Assembly: GCA_910575755.1 (NCBI GenBank)
Contig: CAJTFO010000004.1
Span: 168,230 to 232,229, forward strand
Length of the DNA stretch: 64,000 nt
Direction of reading: 5' to 3'
From: Desulfovibrionaceae bacterium
GTDB lineage: Bacteria; Desulfobacterota; Desulfovibrionia; Desulfovibrionales; Desulfovibrionaceae
Made by a program: the position numbers and the translations under genes
Notes under the pieces: model-generated
Told to the model about the DNA's origin: nothing
Database searches by the model: none
What the model saw: only the letters and a program-made list of their open reading frames with translations
Shown: positions 47,380-57,167 of the stretch, piece by piece
Numbering within the stretch: the stretch's first letter is position 1
Layout: each line of letters begins with the position of its first letter

Positions 47380-49437
47380 ATGCGTTTCGCTGTATGCCCC
47401 TTTTTCTGTTTTCCCCTTGCCCTCAGCGCTTCCCGCACGTCCTTTTTTCCCTTGTCCCGGTGGCGAGCGCGGGATGTTCTGCTGGCCGCCCTGCTCATGC
47501 TGCCAGGGCTGGGCGGCTGTGGCCTGCTGGCCAGAGACGGCGACGCCGGCGCGCAGGCGGCGGACGCGCAACAGACGGAAACAGGCGGCGGGGCGGATCA
47601 GGTCTGGCAGGGCGCGCCCATAGCCTACAGCCTGCATATTGAAGTGCGCGGCAAAGCATCCGAAGCCAAAGGATTGGAGGGCAAGATGAAGGATGTCAGC
47701 CAGCTCGCCCGGCTTGCCAAGGAGCCGCCGGACAGCCTGCTGGCTCTGGAGCGCCGGGCCCGCGCCGATACGGAAAGCGCGCTGAAACTGCTGCATTCCC
47801 AATGCTATTATGACGGCAAGGTCTCTTTCAGTCTGGATGAGAGCGCCTCGCCGGTGCGCGTGACCCTGCTGCTGGAACCGGGGCCGCGCTACACTCTGGG
47901 CCGGGCCGGGGTGCGTTACGAGCCCGCGCCCCATGTGCCTGAATCCTTTACAAACCGCAGCCGCGAGACGGGCTTCTGGGGGCTGGAGCGGCAAAGCCTG
48001 CCGCCGCCCTCCTTTCCGTCCGCGCTGCCCGGCGTGACGGTGGGGCGACCGGTGACCGCCGACGCCATGCTGGCCGCCGTGGCGGCTTTGCCGCAACAGT
48101 TGCGCCGTCAGGGCTATCCTCTGGCCAGGGTGGCCGAAGCCCGCTACAGTCTGAACCGCGAAGCCCGCACCCTCAATGCCGACATTCTGGTGCGGCCCGG
48201 CCCTCCCGCGCTTATGGGAACCATCCGGGTGCAGGGCGCAAAGGAGGTCAATGCCGCATATCTGCAACGCCTGACCCCCTGGATGCCGGGCGAGGAACCG
48301 TGGGACAGGGAATTGCTGGAAGATTATGCCAATACCCTGCGCGGGCTGGGTCTGTTCCGCTCCGTGGAGGCGGCCCCGGCTGAAGCCGGCCTGGAAAAAG
48401 ACGGCGGGGAAGGCCATGTGCCTGTGCTGCCCGTGAACATTACCGTGGTTGAAGCGCCCTTTCGCTCCATCAGCGGCAGCGCCCGCTATGATACGGACAC
48501 GGGGCTGGGCCTTGAAGGAACCTGGGAACACCGCAACCTTTTCCACAACGGCGAAAGGCTGACGGTCACAGCGCCGCTGGCCACGGAAATTCAGGGCATC
48601 AAGGCGGCCTTTGAAAAGCCGGCTTTTCTGGCGCGGGAGCAGCGCCTGCTGGCTTCGGCCTCGGCCCTGCGCGAAGACACCAGCGCCTATCGCAAAATGG
48701 CGCTCAGCGCTTCGGCCGGGCTGGACCGGCGGCTTGCCCGCCAGTGGTGGGGCGGCCTCGGCCTGGGCATGGAAAGCGGTTCCCTCAAGGATAATGAAAA
48801 CAGCGAACACGCGTATGGCGTGCTCAGCCCCCAGGCGCATCTGCGACGCGACAGCCGCAACAATGTGCTCAACCCCAGCAGCGGCTCGGAAGTGGAAATC
48901 AAGCTCACGCCCTTTAGCGGATTTTATCAGGAGTCGTTCAGCGCCCTGGCCGGCAGCGTGGCGGCCAGCGTCTATTACGCGCCCCTGCGCGACAAGGCCG
49001 GACAGCCCGATGACCGGCTGGTGCTGGCGGGCCGGGTGGAAGCAGGGGCCATGGCCGGTTCGGCCCTGCGCGTCATTCCGTCCAGCATGCGCTATTATGC
49101 GGGCGGCGCGGGTTCCGTGCGCGGTTACGCATATCAGGCTCTGGGGCCGCGCGACTGCGAGGATGACCCGCTGGGCGGACGCTCCTACCAGATCGTCAAT
49201 CTGGAGGCGCGCTTCAAGATAACCGACAACATCGGCCTGGTTCCCTTTCTGGACGGCGGCATGGTCTACACGGACGAGTTTCCGCGCATCATCGGGGATA
49301 TGGATTGGGGCGCGGGCCTGGGGCTGCGCTACTACACGCCCATAGGGCCGGTGCGTCTGGACGTGGCCGCGCCCTTGCGGCGCATTGACGGCGATCCGCC
49401 GGTACAGGTTTATATCAGCATAGGGCAGTCGTTCTGA
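47380..49437 (+). CDS. tamA: TamA-like Omp85-family outer membrane protein
   Basis: A 685-residue outer-membrane assembly protein. After the N-terminus come POTRA domains (about residues 75-370; the clearest strand is ALMGTIRVQGAKEVN) and a 16-stranded beta-barrel from about 375 to 685. The barrel ends YISIGQSF with the terminal phenylalanine expected for BAM substrates, and the Omp85 loop GGAGSVRGYAYQALG is present. The N-terminal signal contains LPGLGGCG, a lipobox-like motif that is unusual in TamA. The start at 47380 lacks a good ribosome site; a TTG at about 47452 is an alternative. The stop overlaps the tamB start by 1 nt. Confidence 0.88.
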   Translation: MRFAVCPFFCFPLALSASRTSFFPLSRWRARDVLLAALLMLPGLGGCGLLARDGDAGAQAADAQQTETGGGADQVWQGAPIAYSLHIEVRGKASEAKGLEGKMKDVSQLARLAKEPPDSLLALERRARADTESALKLLHSQCYYDGKVSFSLDESASPVRVTLLLEPGPRYTLGRAGVRYEPAPHVPESFTNRSRETGFWGLERQSLPPPSFPSALPGVTVGRPVTADAMLAAVAALPQQLRRQGYPLARVAEARYSLNREARTLNADILVRPGPPALMGTIRVQGAKEVNAAYLQRLTPWMPGEEPWDRELLEDYANTLRGLGLFRSVEAAPAEAGLEKDGGEGHVPVLPVNITVVEAPFRSISGSARYDTDTGLGLEGTWEHRNLFHNGERLTVTAPLATEIQGIKAAFEKPAFLAREQRLLASASALREDTSAYRKMALSASAGLDRRLARQWWGGLGLGMESGSLKDNENSEHAYGVLSPQAHLRRDSRNNVLNPSSGSEVEIKLTPFSGFYQESFSALAGSVAASVYYAPLRDKAGQPDDRLVLAGRVEAGAMAGSALRVIPSSMRYYAGGAGSVRGYAYQALGPRDCEDDPLGGRSYQIVNLEARFKITDNIGLVPFLDGGMVYTDEFPRIIGDMDWGAGLGLRYYTPIGPVRLDVAAPLRRIDGDPPVQVYISIGQSF

Positions 49438-52400
49438 TGGCGCGGATAAATGAAGAGCAGTCTCCACTTCAGGAAGCGGGAAGCGCACGGCCCAGGCGTT
49501 CCGGGGGGGCGTTGCGCTGGTTGCGGCGCATTCTGGCGGGGCTGCTGGTTCTTCTGCTGGCCGCGTCAGCCGGTCTGATCTGGGCGCTGCGCAGCGAAAG
49601 CGGCCAGGCCTGGCTGCTGAAAACCGTCAATGCCACGCTGGAAAGCTCCCTGCGGCAGAGCGGCCTGCGCGCGCGTCTCACCCATCTCTCCGGCCCGTTG
49701 CCCTTTGCCTGCTCCTTCGGCCTGGAAGTCGCCGACGCGCACGGCATATGGCTGACCGCTCCGGAAAACAGCTTTGACTGGAACTGGCGCGCCCTGCCCG
49801 GCGTCGTTCATGTTACGGCTGTGCGCAGCGTCAATCCGGCGCTGACGCGCCTGCCCGATCTGCCCCCCGCCCCGGAACCGGCCCCGCGGCCGCCGCTGAC
49901 CGTGGAGGGCCTGCGCCAACTGCTGGGCGACACTGTGCGCAGGCTGAATGATCTGCCCGGCTGGCTTCCGGCTGTGCGTCTGGACACGCTGGCGCTGGAA
50001 GGCGCGCTGCTGCCCCCGGAACTGCTGGGCGGCGCGGCGGCAGCGACACCAGCGGCATCAGGGGACAAGGCCGCCTCCTCAGGGCCGCAGCCCCTGCGGG
50101 CTGATCTGGAGGCCGGGCTGTCTGCCGACGACACGGGCGCAAAGGCGCACGCGCATGCGCGCCTGACCGGCGCAAAGGCGGCCCCGTTCCCGCTGGCCGC
50201 CCTCAATTGCGCGGCGGCGGAAGTCGGTCTGGAAATTCTGGCCGGGCCGGAAAAAGCCGGGGAGGGAAGCGCCGGCATTACTGCAAGCGGCCGTCTGGAA
50301 GCGCTTTTGCAAAAGCCCGTGCTTCAGGTGGACGGCCTGCCCCCTGATCTGCTGGGTTCAGAAGCCCGGCTGAATCTTGCCCTGGAAGGCGGCGTGCTTG
50401 CGCCGGAGAGCGGGCCCGCCGCTTCGACGCGTCTGGCGCTGACAGGCCTGAAGCTGGCGGCGGGCCGTCTGAGCGCCACGGGGCAGGGACAGTGGCAAAG
50501 CGCCGGCCATGACTGGCCCGATGGCCCTCTGGATCTGAAACTGGCCGTCAATCTGCAAGGCCCGGCAAAAGAAGCCCCTGCCCTCGCGGGGAAGGACATG
50601 CTGGCCGTGTTGCGCGCGCCCGTGTCCCTCAGCCTGAGCGCCAAAGGCGCGCTGCTGCGGCCAGACGTGGCGTTGCGTCTGGCCTGCGCGGACATTCAGA
50701 GCGGCGGTCATGCGCTCAGGGATACGCTGCTGTCGCTCACGGGCGCGCCGCTGGCCCTGGGCGGAGCGCTGGGGCTGAACGGCGCGCGGGAGGAAGCCCG
50801 CCTGCTGCTGGACCTGCGCGCCCAACTGGATCGGCGGCCCCTCCGCCTGAGTACGGAACTTTTTTACGGGCCGGACGCAACACAGGCTGTGGAACACAGC
50901 CCGGCCAATGCTTCCGCGCCTGTGCCCGCCGGCCTGCGCAAGCTGCGCCTGAGCGCGGCGGGCCTGGAAGGAACGGGCCATGTGACGGCCCTGCTCACGC
51001 CCGGCGGCCTGCCCGCCCTGAACGGCGCGCTGGGGCTGCGCGTGGCGGACTGGCAGGCTCTGTCCGCTTTTGCGCCGGGGCAGCGCCTGGACGGCGAAGC
51101 CGCTCTGGATCTGGAACTGCGCGCGGATACGCCGGCAAAGGGCGCGGGCGTCGGTTCGCAACAGGCCCTGGCGCGCTGGAAAATTCCCTTTTTCAACCTT
51201 CGTCCCGTTCAGGGACAGGGCGAGGCGCTGCATGTGCGTGGTCTGGAGGGCGACCTGCGACTTACGGATATTTTCGGTCAGGCGGCGCTCACGGCGCGGC
51301 TGGACCTTGCCGCTCTGGAACGGGGCGACCTGCGCCTGGCCGCGCGGGCGTCGGCCAGGGGGCCCTTGCAGGGACCGCTGGATCTTGATCTGGAAAGTTC
51401 GGGCGGCGTGGTCAGCCATCTCAACGCCCAATGGCAGCCCGGTCGGGTTCTGCTGAAAGGTCTGGAGCTGCATGTGAAGGGCCTCAAGGGCGCGTCGGGC
51501 GGCCGGGGGCGTTCTCTGGGCCTGCGCGCCGCGCGTCAGGCGGAAGTGCGTTACGGCGAGGCCGGGCTGTCCGTCTCCGGTCTGGATCTGGTCATGTCGC
51601 CTTCGGGCAGGTTGCAGGCGCAAGGCGCGCTTGCGCCGGACAAACTGGATCTGCGGGTCATGCTGGATGGATTGGCCCTGGAACCCTGGCGCGCCCTGGC
51701 GCCCGCCCTGCCTCTGGGCACGGCCGAGGCTCGCGTGCGGCTCAGCGGCAACCCGGCCCGGCCCGGCGGGGACTTCCGGCTGGGCGTGCGGGGGCTGCGT
51801 GTCGCGGGCAGTCCGCTGGCGCCGCTGGATGTGGCCCTGGCGGGCGGCATTGAGCACGGCGGCGCGGGCAGCGCGCTGACGGCCCGTCTGGAGCTGGACC
51901 CACAGGCCGTGAAAGCCTTGGGCGGCAGCGAGGCCCGCCTCAATCTGCGTCTGCCCCTGCTTTTCGGCCCGGACGGTCTGCCCGGACCCGCGCCTCAGGG
52001 GCGGCTGGCGGGGCAGGCGCGCTGGGAAGGGGCCGTGGGCCCTGTCTGGAGCCTGCTGCCCCTGGCGGACCGCCGTCTCAACGGCAGAATTTCCCTGAAT
52101 CTGAACCTTGGCGGCACCCTGGCCGCGCCGCGCGTGACCGGCGGCCTGCGCGTCAACAAGGCCCGATATGAGGATTTGCTGCTGGGTGTGCTGCTCACGG
52201 ACATCAATCTGCGGCTGGATCTGGACGGAAAGCGGAGCGCGGCCCGCCCCGGAAAAAACGTTGCCCGCCATGCGGAAACGGCGGAGGCGACAGGCGGCAA
52301 CCTGCCCCTTGCCGGCAGCATGCGCCTGGAGCTCACCGCCGCAGACGGTCTGGGCGGCAGTCTGCGCCTGACGGGCGGCGGCGCTCTGGACGGCGGCAAT

Positions 52401-53429
52401 CTGGATCTGCGGGCCTCTCTGGATCGTCTGCGGCCTCTGCGCCGCCGGGATCTGCGCGTCAGCCTTTCCGGCCAGGCGCGGGTGACGGGCAGCGCCACCG
52501 CGCCGGACGTGCGCGGCGAAATTGTCGTCAATCAGGGCTCGCTTCTGCTCAATAACCTGGATGTGGGCGGCAGCATCACCACACTGCCCATTGAAGAGGG
52601 CACCGCAACGCCCCGGGCCGCAGCGCATGCCGCGTCCCACGCCAATCCTTCCGCCGATCCCCACGCCGCTCCGGCGACCGCGCCGGCCCAGGGTTCCCTG
52701 AACCTGCGCATTCGCGCGCCCAGGCGTTTTATGGTCGAAGGGCATGGGCTGACCAGCGAATGGCAGGCCGATCTGCTGGTGGGGGGCAGCCCGGCCGCGC
52801 CCGTGATGACCGGGGAACTGCGCGCCCTGAAGGGCAATTTCGACTTTCTGACCAAGAATTTTTCGCTCAAGCGCGGGGTCATCACCTTTGGCGGCGGCTC
52901 GCTGAGCAATCCCCTGCTGGATATCGCGCTGGTCAATGAAACGCCGAATCTCACGGCGCAGATCAGCATCACCGGCGCCGTGAGCAAGATGAAGCTCAGC
53001 CTGAGCAGCGAACCCAGTTTGCCCAGGGACGAGATTCTGGCCCAGATTCTCTTTGGCCGCAGCAGTGATGAACTGAGCCGCCTGGAAGCCCTGCAACTGG
53101 CCGGAGCCGTGGCCCAGCTGGCCGGTTTCGGTTCCGGCGGGGGCGGCATACTTGACTTTACCCGCAAGGCCCTGGGGGTGGATGTGCTGCGCCTGGGCAC
53201 ATCCGCCACCGGAGCCGCCGGAGAGCCTGGCGACCAGAGCGCCGGGGGCGCCACCCTGGAAATGGGCAAATATATCGGCGACCTGATTTATGTGGGCGTG
53301 CAGCAGGGCATGAAGCCGGACAGCACGGCTTTCATCATCCAGCTGGAGCTGACCCCGCGCATCAATCTGGAACTCCGCACCGAGCAGCAGGACACCTGGG
53401 GCGGCGTGCGCTGGAAGTACAACTACTGA
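49437..53429 (+). CDS. tamB: TamB-like translocation and assembly module protein
   Basis: A 1330-residue AsmA-like bridge protein. One N-terminal membrane helix (about residues 30-50, ILAGLLVLLLAASAGLIWA) anchors it in the inner membrane. The rest is a long repetitive beta-structure, Leu/Gly/Ala/Asp-rich, that spans the periplasm. The C-terminal TamB domain is diagnostic: LKGNFDFLTKNFSLKRGVITFGGGSLSNPLLDI, LSSEPSLPRDEILAQILFGRS, GVDVLRLGT...GKYIGDLIYVGVQQG and the end ELRTEQQDTWGGVRWKYNY. A His/Ala/Pro-rich insert lies near residue 1065. TGATG overlap with tamA means coupled translation. TamA-TamB moves outer-membrane proteins or lipids. Confidence 0.92.
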   Translation: MARINEEQSPLQEAGSARPRRSGGALRWLRRILAGLLVLLLAASAGLIWALRSESGQAWLLKTVNATLESSLRQSGLRARLTHLSGPLPFACSFGLEVADAHGIWLTAPENSFDWNWRALPGVVHVTAVRSVNPALTRLPDLPPAPEPAPRPPLTVEGLRQLLGDTVRRLNDLPGWLPAVRLDTLALEGALLPPELLGGAAAATPAASGDKAASSGPQPLRADLEAGLSADDTGAKAHAHARLTGAKAAPFPLAALNCAAAEVGLEILAGPEKAGEGSAGITASGRLEALLQKPVLQVDGLPPDLLGSEARLNLALEGGVLAPESGPAASTRLALTGLKLAAGRLSATGQGQWQSAGHDWPDGPLDLKLAVNLQGPAKEAPALAGKDMLAVLRAPVSLSLSAKGALLRPDVALRLACADIQSGGHALRDTLLSLTGAPLALGGALGLNGAREEARLLLDLRAQLDRRPLRLSTELFYGPDATQAVEHSPANASAPVPAGLRKLRLSAAGLEGTGHVTALLTPGGLPALNGALGLRVADWQALSAFAPGQRLDGEAALDLELRADTPAKGAGVGSQQALARWKIPFFNLRPVQGQGEALHVRGLEGDLRLTDIFGQAALTARLDLAALERGDLRLAARASARGPLQGPLDLDLESSGGVVSHLNAQWQPGRVLLKGLELHVKGLKGASGGRGRSLGLRAARQAEVRYGEAGLSVSGLDLVMSPSGRLQAQGALAPDKLDLRVMLDGLALEPWRALAPALPLGTAEARVRLSGNPARPGGDFRLGVRGLRVAGSPLAPLDVALAGGIEHGGAGSALTARLELDPQAVKALGGSEARLNLRLPLLFGPDGLPGPAPQGRLAGQARWEGAVGPVWSLLPLADRRLNGRISLNLNLGGTLAAPRVTGGLRVNKARYEDLLLGVLLTDINLRLDLDGKRSAARPGKNVARHAETAEATGGNLPLAGSMRLELTAADGLGGSLRLTGGGALDGGNLDLRASLDRLRPLRRRDLRVSLSGQARVTGSATAPDVRGEIVVNQGSLLLNNLDVGGSITTLPIEEGTATPRAAAHAASHANPSADPHAAPATAPAQGSLNLRIRAPRRFMVEGHGLTSEWQADLLVGGSPAAPVMTGELRALKGNFDFLTKNFSLKRGVITFGGGSLSNPLLDIALVNETPNLTAQISITGAVSKMKLSLSSEPSLPRDEILAQILFGRSSDELSRLEALQLAGAVAQLAGFGSGGGGILDFTRKALGVDVLRLGTSATGAAGEPGDQSAGGATLEMGKYIGDLIYVGVQQGMKPDSTAFIIQLELTPRINLELRTEQQDTWGGVRWKYNY

Positions 53430-53478
53430 TCCGGCCTTGTGCGCCGCAGTGTGCAAATCCCGACACCGGAGCGTCTTC

Positions 53479-53940
53479 ATGTCCACGTCGTCCCGCCTCG
53501 TCTGGCCTGTCCGCCGGGCCGCTGCCGGGGATTTTCCGGCCCTGGCCGGGCTCTGGCGGCGCAGCGTGGAAGCCACGCATGATTTTCTGCTGCCCGGCGA
53601 TGTGGAGCGTATAGGCGCGGAAGTGGAGGATGTGTATCTGCCGGGCGTGGGGGAAATATGGCTGGCGGAAGCGCATCGCCGCCCGGCGGGCTTTCTGGGC
53701 TGCGACGGCCCGCATGTGCAAATGCTTTTTGTGGCGCCGGAATTTTTTGGGCGCGGCGTGGGCGGCGCGTTGCTGCGGCACGCCCGCAGTCGGCATGGCG
53801 CGCTGCATCTGGAAGTCAACGAGCAGAATGCGAGGGCGTTGCGTTTTTATCAGCGTCGGGGTTTTGAAATCACGGGCCGTTCGCCTCTGGACAACGAAGG
53901 GCGGCCCTATCCCCTGCTGTATCTGGCCTGGCGGGCGTGA
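53479..53940 (+). CDS. GNAT-family N-acetyltransferase (YjaB-like)
   Basis: A 153-residue GNAT protein. The N-terminal segment has the RSVEATHDFLLPGDVERI block typical of YjaB-like acetyltransferases, the acetyl-CoA pyrophosphate-binding loop is QMLFVAPEFFGRGVGGALL (R/Q-x-x-G-x-G/A), and the C-terminal EVNEQNARALRFYQRRGFEITGRS is the usual beta-bulge/Tyr region. GGAG eight bases ahead sets the ATG at 53479. It follows tamB by 50 bp. Substrate unknown. Confidence 0.9.
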   Translation: MSTSSRLVWPVRRAAAGDFPALAGLWRRSVEATHDFLLPGDVERIGAEVEDVYLPGVGEIWLAEAHRRPAGFLGCDGPHVQMLFVAPEFFGRGVGGALLRHARSRHGALHLEVNEQNARALRFYQRRGFEITGRSPLDNEGRPYPLLYLAWRA

Positions 53941-53956
53941 GGCCTTACGGTCGCGG

Positions 53957-55000
53957 TCAGGAAAAATCCCCACTGTCCGGCTGGCCCATGCGGCCGCGCA
54001 GGCCGTGCCATGCGGCCCGCAGGACAAGCGGCAGCCGCTTGAGCTGGCCCCGGCGCAGCCGGTTCAGCGCCACTCCGACCAGGCTTGCCAGCGCTGTGGG
54101 CAGAAAGCCCGGATAATAGCGACGGATGAGGTATATTCTGTTGCGCACAGCAAGATAATCCATCAGACGCCCGCGTGCGGGCTGTGAGCAGGCCTGCCCG
54201 CCGCCGCGCGCGCCCGTGCTGCCGCCTTCCCTGTGCAGCACGAGGCTTCGCGGGGCCCAGACCAGTGCGAAGCCCGCGCGGCGCGCCTCAATGCCGAAGG
54301 CGGCATCTTCGTAATACAGAAAATAGTCTTCCGGCAACAGGCCGGCCGCGTGCAGGACATGCCGCCGCACCAGCACCGAAGCGCCCACGGGGTAGGCCAT
54401 GCGCGCTTCCACGGCGGCGGGATCCGTCGCCAGCGTCCGGGAGCGGGCCGCGCCGCCCATCAGGAAGGACGTGCGGCCGGTCAACGGGCAAAGCGTGCAG
54501 CCGCCCGCGGCCTGCACCACATCCGGGGCATGGGCATAGCACAGCGACGAACCGCACAGCCCGGCGTCCGGTCGCGCGTTGAGGCGTGCGCACAGGGCGT
54601 CCAGCGCGTCGGGGGCCGGTTCCGTATCCGTATTCAGCAGCCAGAAGGCCGCCACACCGTCATAGCCGGGCGTTGCCAGCAAAAGACGCAGGGCCGCGTT
54701 ATTGCCGCCCGCAAAGCCGCTGTTTTCGGGCAGCGCCAGAAACAGCGCATCCGTTTCGGGCGGTGTCTGGCCAGGGCGCAGCAAGGCGGGTGGTTCGCAT
54801 TCTTCAGCGCGCCGTAGCGCGCGCCAGCCTGCCAGCAGGGCCTCGCGCTCGACGGGGCGGGAGGCGTTGTCGGCAATGATCACGCAGGCGGGCCGGGCGC
54901 TCAGGGAGGACAAAGCCCGCAGGCAGGCCAGAGCGTCTCTGGCGCTGTTGTAATGCACAAGAACCACGGCGCAGCGGGCGGCATCAAGCGGGCATTCCAT
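53957..55000 (-). CDS. Glycosyltransferase family 2 (rhamnosyl-type)
   Basis: A 347-residue GT-A enzyme. Motifs: VVLVHYNSARDALACL at the start, IIADNAS, PENSGFAGGNNAALR, the divalent-cation DxD-equivalent LLNTDTEP, and LYYEDAAFGIEARRAG (the ED-loop catalytic base). These blocks are those of dTDP-rhamnosyl and related GT2 enzymes. A C-terminal amphipathic region, RRYYPGFLPTALASLVG, may touch the membrane. AAGGA precedes the ATG. It faces away from the following GT4 gene; both belong to the surface-glycan or flagellin-glycan cluster that fills 54-62 kb. Confidence 0.88.
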   Translation of the reverse strand: MECPLDAARCAVVLVHYNSARDALACLRALSSLSARPACVIIADNASRPVEREALLAGWRALRRAEECEPPALLRPGQTPPETDALFLALPENSGFAGGNNAALRLLLATPGYDGVAAFWLLNTDTEPAPDALDALCARLNARPDAGLCGSSLCYAHAPDVVQAAGGCTLCPLTGRTSFLMGGAARSRTLATDPAAVEARMAYPVGASVLVRRHVLHAAGLLPEDYFLYYEDAAFGIEARRAGFALVWAPRSLVLHREGGSTGARGGGQACSQPARGRLMDYLAVRNRIYLIRRYYPGFLPTALASLVGVALNRLRRGQLKRLPLVLRAAWHGLRGRMGQPDSGDFS

Positions 55001-55095
55001 TGGTCCCTTCCTTCTTGCCCCACAGGGCGGAGTGCGGGTATCATGCCCAAGGCCGGGCGCAAACGCAATGGCGTGCCGCGGCCAAGGGAGCGGAT

Positions 55096-56223
55096 GTGAA
55101 AACAGTGCTTTTTCTGGATCAATACGGCAGTATGGGCGGCGGGCAGCGCGTGCTGCTGGAGCTGGCCCAGGCCGCCCGTGACGCGGGCTGGCGCGTGCGG
55201 GCGCTTCTGCCGTCCGGTCCGTGCGCGCAGGCTCTGACGCGGATGGGCGCGCGCGTGCGCGCCACGCCTGAATGCCGTTTGCGCGAAGGGCGCAAAGGTC
55301 CGCTGGATGCGCTGGCGCTTCTCTGGCATACCCTGCGCGTATTCGGCGCGCATCTGGCGGCCCTGCGTCGGGCCGATCTGCTGTACGCCAACGGCGGCCG
55401 CATGTATCCGCTCTGCTTCATGGCCTCTTTGCTGCTGGGCAAACCCGCCGCCTACCATGTGCATCTCAATCCCAGCAATGCGCATATACGCCTGTTGCGC
55501 CTCCTGTTGCGCAGCGGGCTGACACGACGCATCGTGCTGCCCTCCCGCTATATTGAAGGGGTTCTCCGCGCGGCGGATGCGGCCTTTGACGACAGCCGCA
55601 TGCGACTGGTGGAAAACGGCTTGGACGAGCGCTTTGACGGACTGGCGTTTCAGGACAGATTCACGGGAAGGCCGCTGCGCCATGTGGGCGTCGTGGGCCG
55701 GGTCTGCGCCGAAAAGGGGCAGGATGTGCTTCTGCCGCTGGCCGCGGCCCTGCCGGACATGTATTTTCATGTGCTGGGTGACGCGGCCTTTTACGATCAC
55801 ACCTATTTTGAAGAGCTTAAGGCCCGCGCGCCGTCCAATGTGCATTTTTACGGCTGGGTGGAGGACCTCCCGGCCAAGGTGGAAGAGATCGGCCTGCAGG
55901 TCTGCCTTGTGCCATCGCGCTGCCCGGCGGGCGAGGGAACAAGGCTTTTTGAAGCCTCTCCTCTGGTTCCCTTGCAGATGACAGCCCTGTCCTGTCTTGT
56001 GATTCCGCGCCGTCTCGGCGTGCTGGCGGCTATGGCGGAACGCTTCGGCCTGCCCGCCTTTGAACAGGATGCTGAACTGCCCGCACTGCTGCGCGCCCTG
56101 GCCGCTCGGGACAGCGCAACGCTGGCGGCCGGCATTCGTGAAAATGTTGCCCTTGTCATGCGGGACTGTTCCCACGCCGCATTCCAGACGCGCCTGCGCG
56201 CCATGTTTGCGGAGCTTGACTGA
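55096..56223 (+). CDS. Glycosyltransferase family 4 (GT-B)
   Basis: A 375-residue group 1 glycosyltransferase. The N-terminal half starts LFLDQYGSMGGGQRVLLELAQAA, the acceptor side, and the C-terminal half has HVGVVGRVCAEKGQDVL and the donor-binding region around CPAGEGTRLFEASPLVPLQMTAL, where the EGTRLFEA stretch replaces the usual EGFGLVxLEAM. The start is GTG at 55096 with AGGGAG five to six bases upstream. It is the only plus-strand gene in the glycosyltransferase cluster and is divergent from the GT2 gene at 53957. Sugar and acceptor unknown. Confidence 0.88.
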   Translation: MKTVLFLDQYGSMGGGQRVLLELAQAARDAGWRVRALLPSGPCAQALTRMGARVRATPECRLREGRKGPLDALALLWHTLRVFGAHLAALRRADLLYANGGRMYPLCFMASLLLGKPAAYHVHLNPSNAHIRLLRLLLRSGLTRRIVLPSRYIEGVLRAADAAFDDSRMRLVENGLDERFDGLAFQDRFTGRPLRHVGVVGRVCAEKGQDVLLPLAAALPDMYFHVLGDAAFYDHTYFEELKARAPSNVHFYGWVEDLPAKVEEIGLQVCLVPSRCPAGEGTRLFEASPLVPLQMTALSCLVIPRRLGVLAAMAERFGLPAFEQDAELPALLRALAARDSATLAAGIRENVALVMRDCSHAAFQTRLRAMFAELD

Positions 56224-56269
56224 GGCATGCGCCCGGAGGGGGTAGGGCAAGGCTGGCTGATTTACGCCT

Positions 56270-57115
56270 TCAGGCCCTTCCGAAAAGACGCTTGATCTTT
56301 TGCCGCAGGAACCACTCCAGCCGAAAGACAGGAGCCATGAGTTTCCATGAAAACAGGCAGGCACACCGGGCCTTTTCCTGGCGGTAACGCGCGCACAGGC
56401 ACATAAAATTCAACACATGCGCCTGGAATATCTCCGGGCGGCTGGCATACATGGCGGCCTGCCTTTCATCCTCCGCAGGGCTGTGAGCCGTCGCAGCCGT
56501 CATGGAGTTGGGCTTGATCCTGTAGTGGATATAAATTTCCGGCAGGGTGACAACCCGACCGCCATCCTTGAGCAGATCCAGCCAGAAAACCATGTCTTCC
56601 TTGCCCAGCGTCAGGCGTTCCTCATAACCGCCGACACGTTCCCAGTCCCTGCGACGGAACATGCTGGCCGGAAGAATTTTGCATTCTTCCGTAACAATGT
56701 TGGCATAGTCGCTGTCCGGCTGTTTCCATTCCTTCTGGTGCAGGCCGAACAAGCGCACGCGCGCCGTGCAGATAGTGACATCGGGGTGTTTATCCAATAC
56801 GGCGGCCGCTTTCTCGGCGTAAGAAGCGTCAATTTTATCATCTGCATCAAGGGGAAGTATATAGACGCCCGAAGCTTGCGCAATGCCCGTATTCCGCGCC
56901 GCTGGCAGGCCCTTTTTCCCGGATTGGGTTTTGATTACTGTAATGCCTTCCTGGGCAAGCTGGGACAAAATAGTCTGCGTATATGGGTCTGTGGAATAAT
57001 CGTCTACTATAATGATTTCAATATGCGGATATGTCTGCGACAAGGCGGATGAAACTGCCTCGCGAATGTACTTCCCGTCATTGTAGCAGGGGATAATGAT
57101 GGAAACATTTCTCAT
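56270..57115 (-). CDS. Glycosyltransferase family 2
   Basis: A 281-residue GT2 enzyme: VSIIIPCYNDGKYIREAVSSALSQTYPHIEIIIVDDYSTD at the N-terminus, GLPAARNTGIAQASGVYILPLDADDKID with the DAD metal site, and GYEERLTLGKEDMVFWLDLL with the catalytic acidic residues. The last 60 residues are basic and hydrophobic. AAGGA is seven bases before the ATG. It is the last gene of the minus-strand glycosyltransferase operon and its base composition is lower in GC than the chromosome average. Substrate unknown. Confidence 0.88.
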   Translation of the reverse strand: MRNVSIIIPCYNDGKYIREAVSSALSQTYPHIEIIIVDDYSTDPYTQTILSQLAQEGITVIKTQSGKKGLPAARNTGIAQASGVYILPLDADDKIDASYAEKAAAVLDKHPDVTICTARVRLFGLHQKEWKQPDSDYANIVTEECKILPASMFRRRDWERVGGYEERLTLGKEDMVFWLDLLKDGGRVVTLPEIYIHYRIKPNSMTAATAHSPAEDERQAAMYASRPEIFQAHVLNFMCLCARYRQEKARCACLFSWKLMAPVFRLEWFLRQKIKRLFGRA

Positions 57116-57167
57116 TTATTTTTCCTTATATAAAAATAATATATTTGCAGTCAAACTATAAGATAAT

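Noticed and set aside
50358..53819. A 1153-codon minus-strand frame
   Set aside because: Antisense to tamB; very rich in Gln, Arg and Ala with no recognisable domain. tamB has clear family motifs in the other direction.
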